A DNA stretch of 64,000 nt from Paenibacillus oryzisoli (GCF_001653565.1 NZ_LYPB01000074.1:62001-126000), one strand, 5' to 3'. Counted from the stretch's first letter, positions 15,723-25,406 are shown. Notes: generated from the letters alone by a model not told the origin. A program made the numbers and translations.

Positions 15723-17267
15723 TTATTTTTTCAAAGCCCGATCGTACGCTTTTTTGTAAATGTCCACCATTTTATCAACGCCTAACGCTTTCATGTCGCT
15801 CACATACTTCGGCCAATCTTCCAGACTGCGTTCACCAACGATGAATTTGGAAATATTCTCATCGCGTTTCTTCATAATGGTATCCCCGGAGAGAGAGAGG
15901 GTTTCCATCTCCGCGCTTGTAAATGCCGGCCGAGGCTGCTGCAGACTGTCATACTTCGGCGCTTCTTGATAAGCCTTCTGGAGCTCAGGCGATGAGAGGG
16001 AAAGATGAGCATCATAATCGAACCACGCATAGGTACCGTCCGTAGAAATACCGGTCTTCTTTCTCATGTCCGCTACATCCGCATATTTCTCAATAAACTG
16101 CTTCTTGCCATTTTCCGTTTTGTATGTGACGCCTTCTTTCCCCCAGCTGGCTAGCGTCTTTCCTTCCTCACTATAGAAGAAATCCATGAACTTCAGAATC
16201 TCTTTGATTTTTTTCGATGATGTCGCGATCATGAAACCTTCGTCCAAATATTGCGTGAACGCATTTTTGGCAGGTGCGCCTGCAAATCCGGTTGGCGCTC
16301 CCATGAAAGCCAGATTAAATTCCGGTTTATCCTTGCGCAATGCCGAATTGAAGAAGTCGATCCGTCCGATGTAATCGATTGTAACGAAGGCTCGCTCCGT
16401 TGACATGAGGTCCTGCCATAGCTTCGTATCTGCTGACAAGAAATCAGGAGGAATTAGACCTTCTTTGTAAAATTTATTTAGATACACAATCATTTGCTTG
16501 TAGTTATCTTCTAGAGGACCATAGCGCCATTCTTTTTTATCAAAATCATAGTACACATCTGAACCGGTGCCAAAGGCTGGCGCAAAATTCAAGAGACGCT
16601 GCAAGCCATTCCGGAACGAAAGTGGATAGCTCTTCGGATACGCTTCTTTTATTTTCTTAAGCGCTGCATACAATTCATCCCACGTTTTCGGCTCGGTAAT
16701 GCCAAGCTTCTTAAACACATCCTCGCGATACATCCAGATCATGCGATTCGTTTCCCCGATTCCCGCATTCGGGAACATATACATTTTGCCATCTGATGAA
16801 ATCGTGTTTTGCGTATCAACCGGATACTTTTCCATCCATTTCTTCAAATTCGGCATCTCGTTTACATAATCCAAAATATTGACTAACGCACCTTGCTGTC
16901 CGTACTTATCTGCCAGCTTTTTGTCCTGCGTCATCATCATATCCGGCAAGTTGCCGGAGGCAATTGTAACGCTTAGCGCGTCATCCAGCTTCCCAGACGG
17001 CAGCTGCACATTCAGGGAGACGCCTGTTTTCTCTTCGATTAATTTCCAGGAAATATTATCTTTATTGTAAGGCCAGCTTGGATTCGAATAATTGAGCACG
17101 TTAAAGGTTTGTTTGACCACTTGCGCAGGAGCTGAAGCTGTTGTCCCCGTACTGGCAGAAGGCGCTGCCGTCGATGTCTCGTTCGTACTCGTCGAACAAC
17201 CGGCGATTGCCGTCATAGATAGTCCCAAAGCTAAACATATTGATAACCCTTTTACTGTTTTATTCAT
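15723..17267 (-). CDS. LplA-type sugar ABC transporter binding lipoprotein
   Basis: 514 residues from MNKTVKGLSICLALG; GGGAGAT upstream of this ATG favours it over an earlier start. Lipobox 'MTAIAGC' gives an anchored lipoprotein. The mature part is a large family-1 extracellular binding domain: 'WKLIEEKTGVSLNVQLPSGKLDDALSVTIASGNLPDMM', 'DGKMYMFP', 'WMYREDVFKKLGITEPKTWDELYAALKKIKEAYP'. Members bind complex plant or fungal oligosaccharides. It is encoded downstream of two permease genes, and no ATPase is encoded here, as in Lpl/Yte systems that share a common MsmX ATPase. Substrate not deducible. Confidence 0.88.
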   Translation of the reverse strand: MNKTVKGLSICLALGLSMTAIAGCSTSTNETSTAAPSASTGTTASAPAQVVKQTFNVLNYSNPSWPYNKDNISWKLIEEKTGVSLNVQLPSGKLDDALSVTIASGNLPDMMMTQDKKLADKYGQQGALVNILDYVNEMPNLKKWMEKYPVDTQNTISSDGKMYMFPNAGIGETNRMIWMYREDVFKKLGITEPKTWDELYAALKKIKEAYPKSYPLSFRNGLQRLLNFAPAFGTGSDVYYDFDKKEWRYGPLEDNYKQMIVYLNKFYKEGLIPPDFLSADTKLWQDLMSTERAFVTIDYIGRIDFFNSALRKDKPEFNLAFMGAPTGFAGAPAKNAFTQYLDEGFMIATSSKKIKEILKFMDFFYSEEGKTLASWGKEGVTYKTENGKKQFIEKYADVADMRKKTGISTDGTYAWFDYDAHLSLSSPELQKAYQEAPKYDSLQQPRPAFTSAEMETLSLSGDTIMKKRDENISKFIVGERSLEDWPKYVSDMKALGVDKMVDIYKKAYDRALKK

Positions 17268-17325
17268 AGAACCCATCTCCCTTTTCATTTGTTTAGACCC
17301 GCAGCCTTGTTATTACTGATACCAA

Positions 17326-18192
17326 CTAACCTTTCACCGAGCCGATCATCACCCCCTTGACGAAATATTTTTGCAGAAATGGATACACAAGGAGAATCGG
17401 TACGGTGGAAACAAGGATCGTTGTAAATTTCAAGGCATCATCAACGACCAGATTATCGCCGCCTACGCTGGAAACGTTAGCTGAGTTGATCTGCCCTTGC
17501 AAAACGATATTGCGTAGAACAACCTGCAGAGGGAACATATCCTGATTGCGCAGATAGAGTAATGCGGAATAAAAGTTATTCCAGATGCCAACGGCATAGA
17601 AAAGCCCGATGGTGGCAAGCACAGCTTTGGATAACGGCAGCACGAGCCGAAAGAAAATACCGATATCGGTTAATCCGTCCATTTTACCCGATTCCTCTAA
17701 CTCTTTGGGCATTGCGGAGAAAAAAGTTCGCATCACGATGAGATTCCACGTACTGACGGCGGTAGGCAACACCATGGACCACAGACTATCGACCAAACCA
17801 TAGCTTTTGACCACCAGGAAAGTTGGAATCATGCCTCCGCTGAAAAACATCGTAAACACAATGAGCAGTGTAAACAGCTTGTGATGCGGTAGCTCTTTCT
17901 TGGAGATCGCGAACGCGCCCATGGCTGTCATAATTAGCGAGACCAAGGTTCCGACAAGTACATAACGAATAGTATTGATATAGGCGGAGGAAATACGCGG
18001 ATCGTGTAGGACGATTTTGTACATTTCCACGTTGAATCCTTTTGGCCAGAGCGTAATCTCGCCTTTTAAAATGTGCGTACTATCGCTGAACGAGACCGCC
18101 AACATATAAACAAAGGGGTACAGCGTTGCAGCAACAACCCCAAACAGTATAAGGATGATCAGTAGGTCAGCCACGCCAAATTTCGTTTTCAT
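17326..18192 (-). CDS. LplC/YtcP-type sugar ABC transporter permease
   Basis: 288 residues from MKTKFGVADLLI with AAAGGAGG upstream. Six helices and the inner-membrane binding loop 'MPKELEESGKMDGLTDIGIFFRLVLPLSKAVLATIGLF' (EAA motif, contact to the ATPase). The C-terminus 'QKYFVKGVMIGSVKG' is the family's hallmark ending. Pairs with the permease encoded 17 bp upstream. Confidence 0.9.
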   Translation of the reverse strand: MKTKFGVADLLIILILFGVVAATLYPFVYMLAVSFSDSTHILKGEITLWPKGFNVEMYKIVLHDPRISSAYINTIRYVLVGTLVSLIMTAMGAFAISKKELPHHKLFTLLIVFTMFFSGGMIPTFLVVKSYGLVDSLWSMVLPTAVSTWNLIVMRTFFSAMPKELEESGKMDGLTDIGIFFRLVLPLSKAVLATIGLFYAVGIWNNFYSALLYLRNQDMFPLQVVLRNIVLQGQINSANVSSVGGDNLVVDDALKFTTILVSTVPILLVYPFLQKYFVKGVMIGSVKG

Positions 18193-18208
18193 CAAGCCTA
18201 CCTCCTTT

Positions 18209-19180
18209 CTACCACAAGCTGGTCTCGCCGACTCTACGGCTAATCCAGTTGGCCGAGTATATAAACACTAAACTGACAATTCCTGTAAAGAAATCAATGG
18301 CTGTCGCATAGCTGTAATTGCCCTGACCGATCCCTGTTCGGTACACATAAGTGCTAATAATATCGGCCGTTTCATAGATGGCGGGATTATAGAGCAGAAA
18401 CACTTTTTCGAAACCAATATCGAGGACGTGCCCGACATTCAGAATAAAGACGATGACGATAGCCGGTGCAATGCCAGGAAGTGTGACATTCGCTATTTTC
18501 CTCCACCTGCTCGCGCCATCCATTTCCGCCGCTTCATACAGCTGAGGATCAATCGATGTCAGGGCTGCTAGATATATAATCGTCTCCCAACCGACATGCT
18601 GCCAGATTTCCGAAATCACATAAACCGAACGGAACATTCCGGGCATCACCATGAAGTTAATCGGCTCAAAGCCGAAAACTTGAATCAGGTGGTTGACGAT
18701 ACCACTGGAAGGCGAAAGGAACATGAGTACCATACTCGCTGCCACAACATTCGATATAAAATGGGGCAAATAACTGACCGTTTGTACAAATCGTTTGAAA
18801 AAGGCGTGCCTCGCTTCATTCAGGAGCAATGCCAGAAGAATCGGTGCAAGAAAACCAAAGATTAGCCTGTAAATTCCGAGCATAAACGTGTTGTAGATGA
18901 GCTTAAAGAAGTCCGGATTTTCCCAAAAAAGCTTATAATACTTGAATCCGACCCATTCACTTGCCCAGACACCCTTGAATAAATTGTAATTTTTCAAAGA
19001 AATGACTAGGCCGAACATAGGAACGTACTTAAAGAGCAAATAAAACAGCAAGGTAGGCAGGAAGAGGAGAAATAAGTATTTCCCTCGTTTCCACTGCTTC
19101 AGATAGGCACTTCTTTTCGACCGGAGATTCGCTTGCGAAACAGACGTCTGTGTCGTGGCGGCCGATGGGTGCGTACGCAA
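18209..19180 (-). CDS. LplB/YteP-type sugar ABC transporter permease
   Basis: 323 residues. A TTG start is used because AAGGAGAG lies 9 bases upstream and no in-frame ATG fits; the N-terminus is basic and polar, then six helices. The EAA loop is 'DPQLYEAAEMDGASRWRKIANVTLPGIAPAI'. The stretch 'LFKYVPMFGLVISLKNYNLFKGVWASEWVGF' is typical of the LplB subfamily. First gene of the operon; its promoter is in the 262-bp divergent gap shared with the AraC-type regulator. Confidence 0.88.
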   Translation of the reverse strand: MRTHPSAATTQTSVSQANLRSKRSAYLKQWKRGKYLFLLFLPTLLFYLLFKYVPMFGLVISLKNYNLFKGVWASEWVGFKYYKLFWENPDFFKLIYNTFMLGIYRLIFGFLAPILLALLLNEARHAFFKRFVQTVSYLPHFISNVVAASMVLMFLSPSSGIVNHLIQVFGFEPINFMVMPGMFRSVYVISEIWQHVGWETIIYLAALTSIDPQLYEAAEMDGASRWRKIANVTLPGIAPAIVIVFILNVGHVLDIGFEKVFLLYNPAIYETADIISTYVYRTGIGQGNYSYATAIDFFTGIVSLVFIYSANWISRRVGETSLW

Positions 19181-19442
19181 TAGTCATCTCTCCTTTTTCT
19201 CAATGTGGAATGTGAATTGCCCCCTTAGTTATGAAGGCGCTGTATCGACAAGCCCATCGTATCGGAAAAACCCCATGCCGACTATCCACTTCCTCATCGA
19301 CTCATTCGCAAATTTCTCTAAATCGAGAATAATAATAAGAATCATAAAAATTCATATAAGGAATTGTAAATTTTTTTCTCACACCCTGAATTTCACCATG
19401 CTATAATTTCCACATACTACAGGCCAGCGAAAGGAGATGACC

Positions 19443-21710
19443 ATGCAAACCACCTATGTCCCTAGAAAAAGATACAGCAGTTCCTTGTTCTACCGACTAT
19501 TGATCAGTTTCATTATCATCATTTTGCTGCTCGTATCCTTTAATGTGGCCTCCTTTACCTTCTTTCGAAGCAGTATTCGCGAAGAAATTATTAAGAACAG
19601 CTCCTTGAATCTCGAGACGACCGTAGCCAGCTATGAAAAGAACATTTCGTTAATTAAAAGCCTGATGGTCAGCTTATACTTCAACACCCATACCGAAGCG
19701 CTCAAAAATAATCCACAAAAGCTCGACTTTATTATTTCAAGTCAGGTTCAACGCGAGCTGCAAAACGTGTTAGCGAATAATCAGCTTTCTTTATATAACA
19801 TCATCTATTACTTTCCGAACCGTGACTTTGTTATCGATAAAGATGGCTCCCGCGATGCGCAAATGATGTTCAGCAAATTTTATACGTCCCCCATGTATCC
19901 AGAGCAGTTCTGGTCAACGGAAACCGGAAAATCTTCGCTCTCCTTCCGGGTGTACCCTTCTGCGGAATTCCAAGAACGTACAAGCTTCTCTACTAGAAGC
20001 TTTGGGACGTTTAATCCCGTACTTTTCAAAAGCGCCGCTACGGACGGCTTATCTATCATAGCCTTGCTAGACAGTGATCGATTGTTTGAGGCCTACAGCC
20101 ATTTTCAAGTAGATTCCGACTTCTACATTCTGGACGACGCTGGAGGCACAACGTACGCTGTATCCAATCGGAAGGATCCACTGCAGTTAAAGCCGCATAC
20201 GGGCAGCTCAGGCTATTATTTGGAAGGCACTAATTATTATTTTTACAAGCAAGGTGCAGTGACCGGGAACACCTATGTGCTGATCGTGCCTTTCGCTACG
20301 ATTTCCGAACAGTTCTTCAAGCTGAATGTATTTATGGTTGGGTTAATATTCCTTTCCATTATCATCGGAGTCGCCATTTCAATTCTCTTTGCCAAACGCT
20401 TTAACAACCCGCTCACCACCATCATCAGTTCTATTCAACAAATGGATCGTCACCAAAGTGCTCCCTTTGTAAGTCCGATCCGTGAGTTCAATGTCATTAG
20501 CCAGAAGCTGCATGATTTATTTCTGACCAATGAAACGATTAATCGTGACTTACTAAGCAAAAATTCGCTGCTCAAGCATTACGCTTACTTAAATAAGGTG
20601 AAAATGATTCACACCGATATTGAAGACGCCAAAATATCCATTGATTCCGATAAACCCTATGTCATCGTGTTATACCAGCTCATGTATATCGACAACCAGT
20701 TAGCCGCCATGGACATGGATCCTAATCGCGCTTCCTATTACATCAAGGAATTCGTGCAATCGCAGTTTATTCAGGCCTATAAAGACGCCTTGACCTTCCA
20801 AATCGAGAAGGATCAAATTCTGACGATTATTTTTACGAACGATTCCGAGCTTTCCGTGCTAGACAATCTATTGATCGATATTAAAAAAATATTTGAGCTG
20901 GATGCTTCCTATTGTTCCGTCACCATTGCCGTGAGTCCTGTCCATGACAATGCGTTTATTTTCAACGAAGCTTTCGAAAACACGCTGCTGTTAGCCAAAC
21001 AACGGAAGCTGGGGGAAGGTGTCCAAATCATTCGGGAAAAGGAAATTCTACCTCCAGATCTCTGGTTCTCACCGGCTAATATGAAAGAATTTACGGCGAA
21101 TTTGACTTCTGGTAACCACTCGATCACCATTCCTATCGTTTCAAAAACGTTAGAGCTCGCAGTCAAACGAGGCGCTTCCTACGCGCAAATCCATGACCTT
21201 GCCAAGGAAATTGTCAACCTGATTATTAAAACGCTCTATTCCAGCCATAATCCAATCTCCTTGCTGGATGATAAGAGGAGTCTGGCGGATATTCTCAAGA
21301 ATTGCCGCACGCTAGAACAATTTCAGCAGTTTTTCAAGGAAATTCTGACACAGTCCGCCTCCGATATTCGCCAAAAGAAAGAAGCGACCGACCACATTAC
21401 CAGTTTCGTCACGAAATACGTCAATGAGCATTTCGGCAGCGATCTATCCCTGGACTTGTTAGCGGATAAGCTCAACATTACAGGCGCTTATCTGTCGACG
21501 TATTTTAAAGAAAAGACCGACATTAATTTTAGCGATTATGTCAATACGGTGCGCATGAACAAAGCGATGGAGCTGCTGGAGAAGACGGATCTCAAAATTC
21601 AGGACGTCTCTACGCTTGTCGGCTATTACACGATTGCCTCCTTCAACCGCATGTTTAAAAAGCATACTGGCCTTACGCCGAGCGAGTTCAGGCGAGCCCG
21701 TATGCACTAA
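19443..21710 (+). CDS. Membrane-anchored AraC-family regulator of the sugar transporter
   Basis: 755 residues. TM1 near residues 15-38, a long extracellular sensor (to ~290), TM2 'VFMVGLIFLSIIIGVAISILFA', a cytoplasmic linker, and a C-terminal AraC HTH: 'VTKYVNEHFGSDLSLDLLADKLNITGAYLSTYFKEKTDINFSDYVNTVRMNKAMELLEKTDLKIQDVSTLVGYYTIASFNRMFKKHTG'. The ATG at 19443 is preferred (AAAGGAG 6 bases away); the ATG at 19437 would overlap that site. In this class one polypeptide senses an outside ligand and activates a neighbouring Lpl-type transporter. It is divergent from lplB-like, supporting that role. Confidence 0.88.
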   Translation: MQTTYVPRKRYSSSLFYRLLISFIIIILLLVSFNVASFTFFRSSIREEIIKNSSLNLETTVASYEKNISLIKSLMVSLYFNTHTEALKNNPQKLDFIISSQVQRELQNVLANNQLSLYNIIYYFPNRDFVIDKDGSRDAQMMFSKFYTSPMYPEQFWSTETGKSSLSFRVYPSAEFQERTSFSTRSFGTFNPVLFKSAATDGLSIIALLDSDRLFEAYSHFQVDSDFYILDDAGGTTYAVSNRKDPLQLKPHTGSSGYYLEGTNYYFYKQGAVTGNTYVLIVPFATISEQFFKLNVFMVGLIFLSIIIGVAISILFAKRFNNPLTTIISSIQQMDRHQSAPFVSPIREFNVISQKLHDLFLTNETINRDLLSKNSLLKHYAYLNKVKMIHTDIEDAKISIDSDKPYVIVLYQLMYIDNQLAAMDMDPNRASYYIKEFVQSQFIQAYKDALTFQIEKDQILTIIFTNDSELSVLDNLLIDIKKIFELDASYCSVTIAVSPVHDNAFIFNEAFENTLLLAKQRKLGEGVQIIREKEILPPDLWFSPANMKEFTANLTSGNHSITIPIVSKTLELAVKRGASYAQIHDLAKEIVNLIIKTLYSSHNPISLLDDKRSLADILKNCRTLEQFQQFFKEILTQSASDIRQKKEATDHITSFVTKYVNEHFGSDLSLDLLADKLNITGAYLSTYFKEKTDINFSDYVNTVRMNKAMELLEKTDLKIQDVSTLVGYYTIASFNRMFKKHTGLTPSEFRRARMH

Positions 21711-21756
21711 AAAAAGGACGATCCTGACCGAATCGCTTCGGAGGATCGTCCTTTTC
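21709..21756. terminator. Terminator after the AraC-family regulator
   Basis: AAAAGGACGATCCT pairs with AGGATCGTCCTTTT, a perfect 14-bp stem between convergent genes, usable on both strands. Confidence 0.88.
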
Positions 21757-21778
21757 ACTTCCTAAGCTGCTATGTAGC

Positions 21779-22612
21779 TTAGTTGGTCATCGAGCTGTAA
21801 TGCGCAGCCAGCTGGGTAGGCGTCAGCTCATAATCGTACACGGCAACTTTGCCGATTGCGCCTTGGAAGTACGATGCGAGATCTCGCGTGGCGATGCGCA
21901 TCGGAGCTGTGCCGTTTCCAGGCACGATGCTGTAGTCTGACAGCTTATCTTGATCGCGCAGGACGCCGTTTTTGAACACCTTGGTATAGCCTGTTGTGTA
22001 TGTGGAATTGGTATTTACGGTATTAATCACCAAGGTGTAGTGAATCCATTGACCAGCGGTCAACGTATCCTGGAAGTAGGAGCCTGCGCCTAAGCCTCCG
22101 CTCAAGTTAAACGAATACCCGCTGATGCGGTTTGGACGGTTCTCGGTGTTGGTCTGATTGTACATTCTCGCCACCCAAGAATGCTGGCCAGACGTCCCTT
22201 TGCCCATCCAATGCACATAGCCGCTGCTCTCATAATTCGTAAATTGCAGCGTATCCGGCCGCATCCAGGCTTCGACGGTTAAGATGCCTGTCCGCGTAAC
22301 CTCCAGATAATCGTTATCCGGAATTGTAAAATATTGATTCGTTCCGTTGAATACCGGAGCTGCATCCCCATTGGGCATCGTCGTGTCAGTCGTGCTTCCT
22401 GTGAACGTACCATTCATACCGTTACCGGATTGATCTGCCGTTACCGCGGAGGATAAAGGCCAATATCCAACGGGGTTGTCAGCCAGTACTGCCGTATCGT
22501 AGGTGGAGGTGGCCTGTACGGCTGAAGAGAAATTGAAGCAGGCGGAAAGCAGAATAGCCGTCATCATTGTTGCTGTAAGCTTGGACATGCGGAGTGAAAA
22601 AGGGTTTCTCAT
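21779..22612 (-). CDS. Secreted LamG (concanavalin-like) domain protein
   Basis: 277 residues from MRNPFSLRMSKLTATMM. A signal peptide ends around 'LLSACFNFSSAVQA', with a possible lipobox LLSAC. The rest is one LamG/laminin-G-like jelly-roll: 'DNPVGYWPLSSA..DQSGNGMNGTF', 'FTIPDNDYLEVT...LTVEAWMRPD', 'GQWIHYTLVIN', 'FKNGVLRDQDKL', 'GAIGKVAVYDYELTPTQLAAHY'. It probably binds polysaccharide at the cell surface. It lies beside the sugar transporter and its regulator, so it may help capture the same polymer. GGAGA lies 10 bases from this ATG. Confidence 0.82.
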   Translation of the reverse strand: MRNPFSLRMSKLTATMMTAILLSACFNFSSAVQATSTYDTAVLADNPVGYWPLSSAVTADQSGNGMNGTFTGSTTDTTMPNGDAAPVFNGTNQYFTIPDNDYLEVTRTGILTVEAWMRPDTLQFTNYESSGYVHWMGKGTSGQHSWVARMYNQTNTENRPNRISGYSFNLSGGLGAGSYFQDTLTAGQWIHYTLVINTVNTNSTYTTGYTKVFKNGVLRDQDKLSDYSIVPGNGTAPMRIATRDLASYFQGAIGKVAVYDYELTPTQLAAHYSSMTN

Positions 22613-22854
22613 TGTCAATCGTCTCCTCTCCTATTGGCAAATCACTTGCTAGGTTTCACCTGCGCTAGTTCGTTTTACCCGTTTCGCTTAACTCGGTCGT
22701 CAGCCGTTACAGTTCCTCCCTTCCCCGTCGTTATTTTCATCTTATCGGGAAGGGGCTTATTTCAAAATGGCCTCGTTTTGGGATGATGATGAAATCTTAA
22801 TCCAGCCAAATAATTCGTCATAATCGATAATAATGCGAAGCACCCGAGAAATGA
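22613..22854. other. Non-coding gap
   Basis: About 240 bases between the LamG gene and the trpB terminator. It should hold the LamG promoter; I see no clear -35/-10 pair, no repeat and no convincing small gene. Confidence 0.5.
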
Positions 22855-22883
22855 GAAAAGGACGCCCCATTGGACGTCCTTTC
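22855..22883 (-). terminator. Terminator after trpB
   Basis: GAAAAGGACG-CCCCATTGGA-CGTCCTTTC forms an 8-9 bp stem with a T-run on the minus strand. Confidence 0.8.
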
Positions 22884-22913
22884 CTTCATGCAAGTCTACA
22901 TGGATCCGTTACA

Positions 22914-24074
22914 CTATTTCAGCATTTGATACACTTGCTCAACATCCTTATCCCCACGACCAGACAGATTAATGATAATGATCTGATCTTGACCCATTGT
23001 CGGTGCCAGCTTCTTCGCGTATGCCACCGCATGTGCGCTTTCTAGTGCTGGAATAATTCCCTCCGTGCGGGACAGTTCTTGGAAGGCTTCCAACACTTCC
23101 TCATTGGTGACTGTTGCATATTCTCCGCGGCCCGTCACCTTCAGATGACTATGCTCCGGCCCAATACCTGGGTAATCAAGTCCCGCTGCGATTGAATACG
23201 TTTTCTTCGGTTGACCTTCTTCGTCCAGCAACACTAGGCATTTAAAGCCGTGAATGATACTCGGAACGCCTTGCGTTAAGGATGGTGCTTGATCCGGCTC
23301 AACACCGATCAGGCGAACAGTTGGTTCATCTATGTAATGAGCGAATGCACCAATGGCATTGCTACCGCCACCTGCGCAAGCGATGACCGCATCTGGTAAA
23401 CGGCCTTCTTTTTCCACAATCTGACGCTTCGATTCTTCACTAATAATAGCCTGGAAGTGCTTAACCATCGTCGGAAACGGATGTGGACCCACTGCCGAAC
23501 CGAGTAAATAAAATGTATTGGTATAATTGCGAACCAGATCATCCAGCGCTGCATCTACTGCATCCTTCAATCTGCCTTGGCCGCTGTGAACCGGTACAAC
23601 CGTTGCCCCAAGCAACTCCATCCGGAACACATTTAGCGCCTGCCGCCGCGTATCTTCAGCACCCATGTAGATAACGCAGTCCATATTAAACATAGCACAA
23701 GCTGTTGCCGTAGCCACACCATGCTGACCCGCACCCGTCTCGGCTATGATCCGCTTGGCCCCCATTCGCTTAGCGAGCAGAATCTGACCAATGGCATTGT
23801 TGATCTTATGCGCCCCCGTATGATTCAAATCCTCGCGCTTTAAGTAGATCTTCGGTCCTCCCCAAGCTTTGGTCAGTCGCTCCGCGTACGTCAGCGGGTT
23901 CTCGCGACCGACATATTCGCTTAAGTAATAGCGAAGCTCTTCCTTAAACTCCGGGTCGTCTCTAAACTTATAAAATTGCTCACTCAAATAATTCAACACT
24001 TCCTGCAATTCCGGTGGAACGAAGCTTCCGCCAAACTCTCCAAAGTATCCCTCTTGCTGCAATTGTTGATCCAT
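22914..24074 (-). CDS. trpB: Tryptophan synthase beta chain
   Basis: 386 residues from MDQQLQQEGYFGEFGGSFVP, the start set by GGAGG 9 bases upstream. PLP lysine in 'LNHTGAHKINN' (Lys90), catalytic Glu in 'AETGAGQHG', phosphate loop 'GGGSNAIG', and the C-terminal 'SGRGDKD'. Makes Trp from indole and serine, normally in an alpha2-beta2 complex with TrpA. No trpA or other trp gene is nearby, so this is a stand-alone copy, perhaps a second trpB or a beta subunit working with a distant alpha subunit. No leader peptide or T-box was seen in the short upstream region. Confidence 0.93.
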   Translation of the reverse strand: MDQQLQQEGYFGEFGGSFVPPELQEVLNYLSEQFYKFRDDPEFKEELRYYLSEYVGRENPLTYAERLTKAWGGPKIYLKREDLNHTGAHKINNAIGQILLAKRMGAKRIIAETGAGQHGVATATACAMFNMDCVIYMGAEDTRRQALNVFRMELLGATVVPVHSGQGRLKDAVDAALDDLVRNYTNTFYLLGSAVGPHPFPTMVKHFQAIISEESKRQIVEKEGRLPDAVIACAGGGSNAIGAFAHYIDEPTVRLIGVEPDQAPSLTQGVPSIIHGFKCLVLLDEEGQPKKTYSIAAGLDYPGIGPEHSHLKVTGRGEYATVTNEEVLEAFQELSRTEGIIPALESAHAVAYAKKLAPTMGQDQIIIINLSGRGDKDVEQVYQMLK

Positions 24075-24187
24075 AAGTAAGCGCCTCCATAGACTGTAAT
24101 AGGAATGATACCTCTCCTCATATATTACCATAATTTCCACATGCCGTATTTAAAAGAACATAGGATTACAAGCCCAACAAAATAGTG

Positions 24188-24218
24188 TTGACTTAAACCT
24201 TGGTTTAAGTTGTATCCT
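24188..24218 (+). promoter_or_regulatory. MerR-type promoter with 19-bp spacer and palindromic operator
   Basis: TTGACT (24188-24193), a 19-bp spacer, TATCCT (24213-24218). ACTTAAACC-TT-GGTTTAAGT (24191-24210) is a perfect palindrome inside the spacer. The over-long spacer and central dyad are the hallmark of promoters that MerR-family proteins untwist. Confidence 0.85.
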
Positions 24219-24264
24219 AATCCTGTCGACAAGGAAATATGCCATTTGGAGGTTACGGTAACCG

Positions 24265-24648
24265 ATGAAGTATTGTTCTATCAGTGAAGCTGCAGCTAAA
24301 TTTCATATCCCGGAATCCACTTTACGCTACTATGAGAAAAAAGGACTGCTGCCGCTCATTGAGCGTGATGCAGCTGGGAGGCGGTTATACTCAGAGAATC
24401 AACTCTCACTCCTTGGAACCGTCATTTGTTTGAAAAACACGCACATGCCGATAAGTCAAATCAAGCAGTATATAGATTGGATTCTTCAAGGAGACAGCAC
24501 CATTGAACGCCGGCTTGCCATGATGAAACAACACAAACAAGCGGTACTGGCTGAAATTTCGTTGATGACCGAATCCTTACAAGGGATTGATTTCAAAATT
24601 AATCGTTACACGAATCACCAAAGCAAAGGGGAACTGGGACAATCATGA
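24265..24648 (+). CDS. MerR family regulator
   Basis: 127 residues: 'YCSISEAAAKFHIPESTLRYYEKKGLLPLIERDAAGRRLYSENQLSLLGTVICLKNTHMPISQIKQYI', the full MerR HTH and wing, then a short coiled coil. No Cys cluster for metals, so an organic or stress signal is more likely. It follows its own MerR-type promoter and overlaps the SDR gene by 4 bases. Confidence 0.88.
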   Translation: MKYCSISEAAAKFHIPESTLRYYEKKGLLPLIERDAAGRRLYSENQLSLLGTVICLKNTHMPISQIKQYIDWILQGDSTIERRLAMMKQHKQAVLAEISLMTESLQGIDFKINRYTNHQSKGELGQS

Positions 24649-25406
24649 AACTTACAGGAAATACGATTCTAATTACAGGCGGAAGTACAGGCATCGGATT
24701 GGCTTTTGCAGAACGATTTATTCAAGCTGGAAATACTGTCATAATTACTGGACGACGTGAGAATGTCCTGCATCAGGCAAAAAAGAAATATCCAAGCCTT
24801 ATTACGCGGGTTAGTGATTTGACTGTGGAATCGGAGCGTATCGCATTATTTGATTGGGTAACAGTGAGCTATCCCGAAGTGAATGTACTCGTGAACAATG
24901 CAGGAATTCAACAACGTTTTAATTTGTTAAAAGCAGATGTGCGGAACAATTGGGGGTATTTCAATCAAGAGGTTACAACTAATATCGAAGCACCGCTCCA
25001 TCTCTCTATGCTGTTCGCTCCATTTTTGGCAACCAAAGAAGCTGCCACCATCATTAACGTCACCTCAGGGTTGGCCTTCACCCCGTTTGCAATAGCTCCT
25101 ATTTATTCCGCAACGAAAGCGGCCCTTCATTCTTTCACAATGAGCCTGCGACACCAACTTTCAGATACCTCCGTAGAGGTCATTGAAGTATCTCCCCCTG
25201 CGGTAAATACTGATCTGGGCGGAACCGGGCTGCATATGCATGGAGAACCCTTGGACGACTTCGCGGATGGCATTTTTGAAGGTTTAGCCGAGGGGAAACC
25301 GGAAATTGGCTATGGAACTTCCGTGGCTCGTCTACGTATGTCTCGGGATGAAGTCGATGAGCAAGTAGCCAATTTATATAAAGCAACGAAACATATGGTT
25401 GAATAA
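24645..25406 (+). CDS. Short-chain dehydrogenase (DltE-like)
   Basis: 253 residues. 'TGGSTGIGLAFAERF' (cofactor motif TGxxxGIG at ~10-17), 'NVLVNNAGIQ' (NNAG), catalytic Ser in 'INVTSGLAF' and 'YSATKAALHS' (YxxxK). The length and 'PPAVNTDLGGTGLH' resemble B. subtilis DltE/YvaG-type oxidoreductases. Substrate unknown. Translationally coupled to the MerR gene, which probably controls it. Confidence 0.85.
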   Translation: MKLTGNTILITGGSTGIGLAFAERFIQAGNTVIITGRRENVLHQAKKKYPSLITRVSDLTVESERIALFDWVTVSYPEVNVLVNNAGIQQRFNLLKADVRNNWGYFNQEVTTNIEAPLHLSMLFAPFLATKEAATIINVTSGLAFTPFAIAPIYSATKAALHSFTMSLRHQLSDTSVEVIEVSPPAVNTDLGGTGLHMHGEPLDDFADGIFEGLAEGKPEIGYGTSVARLRMSRDEVDEQVANLYKATKHMVE

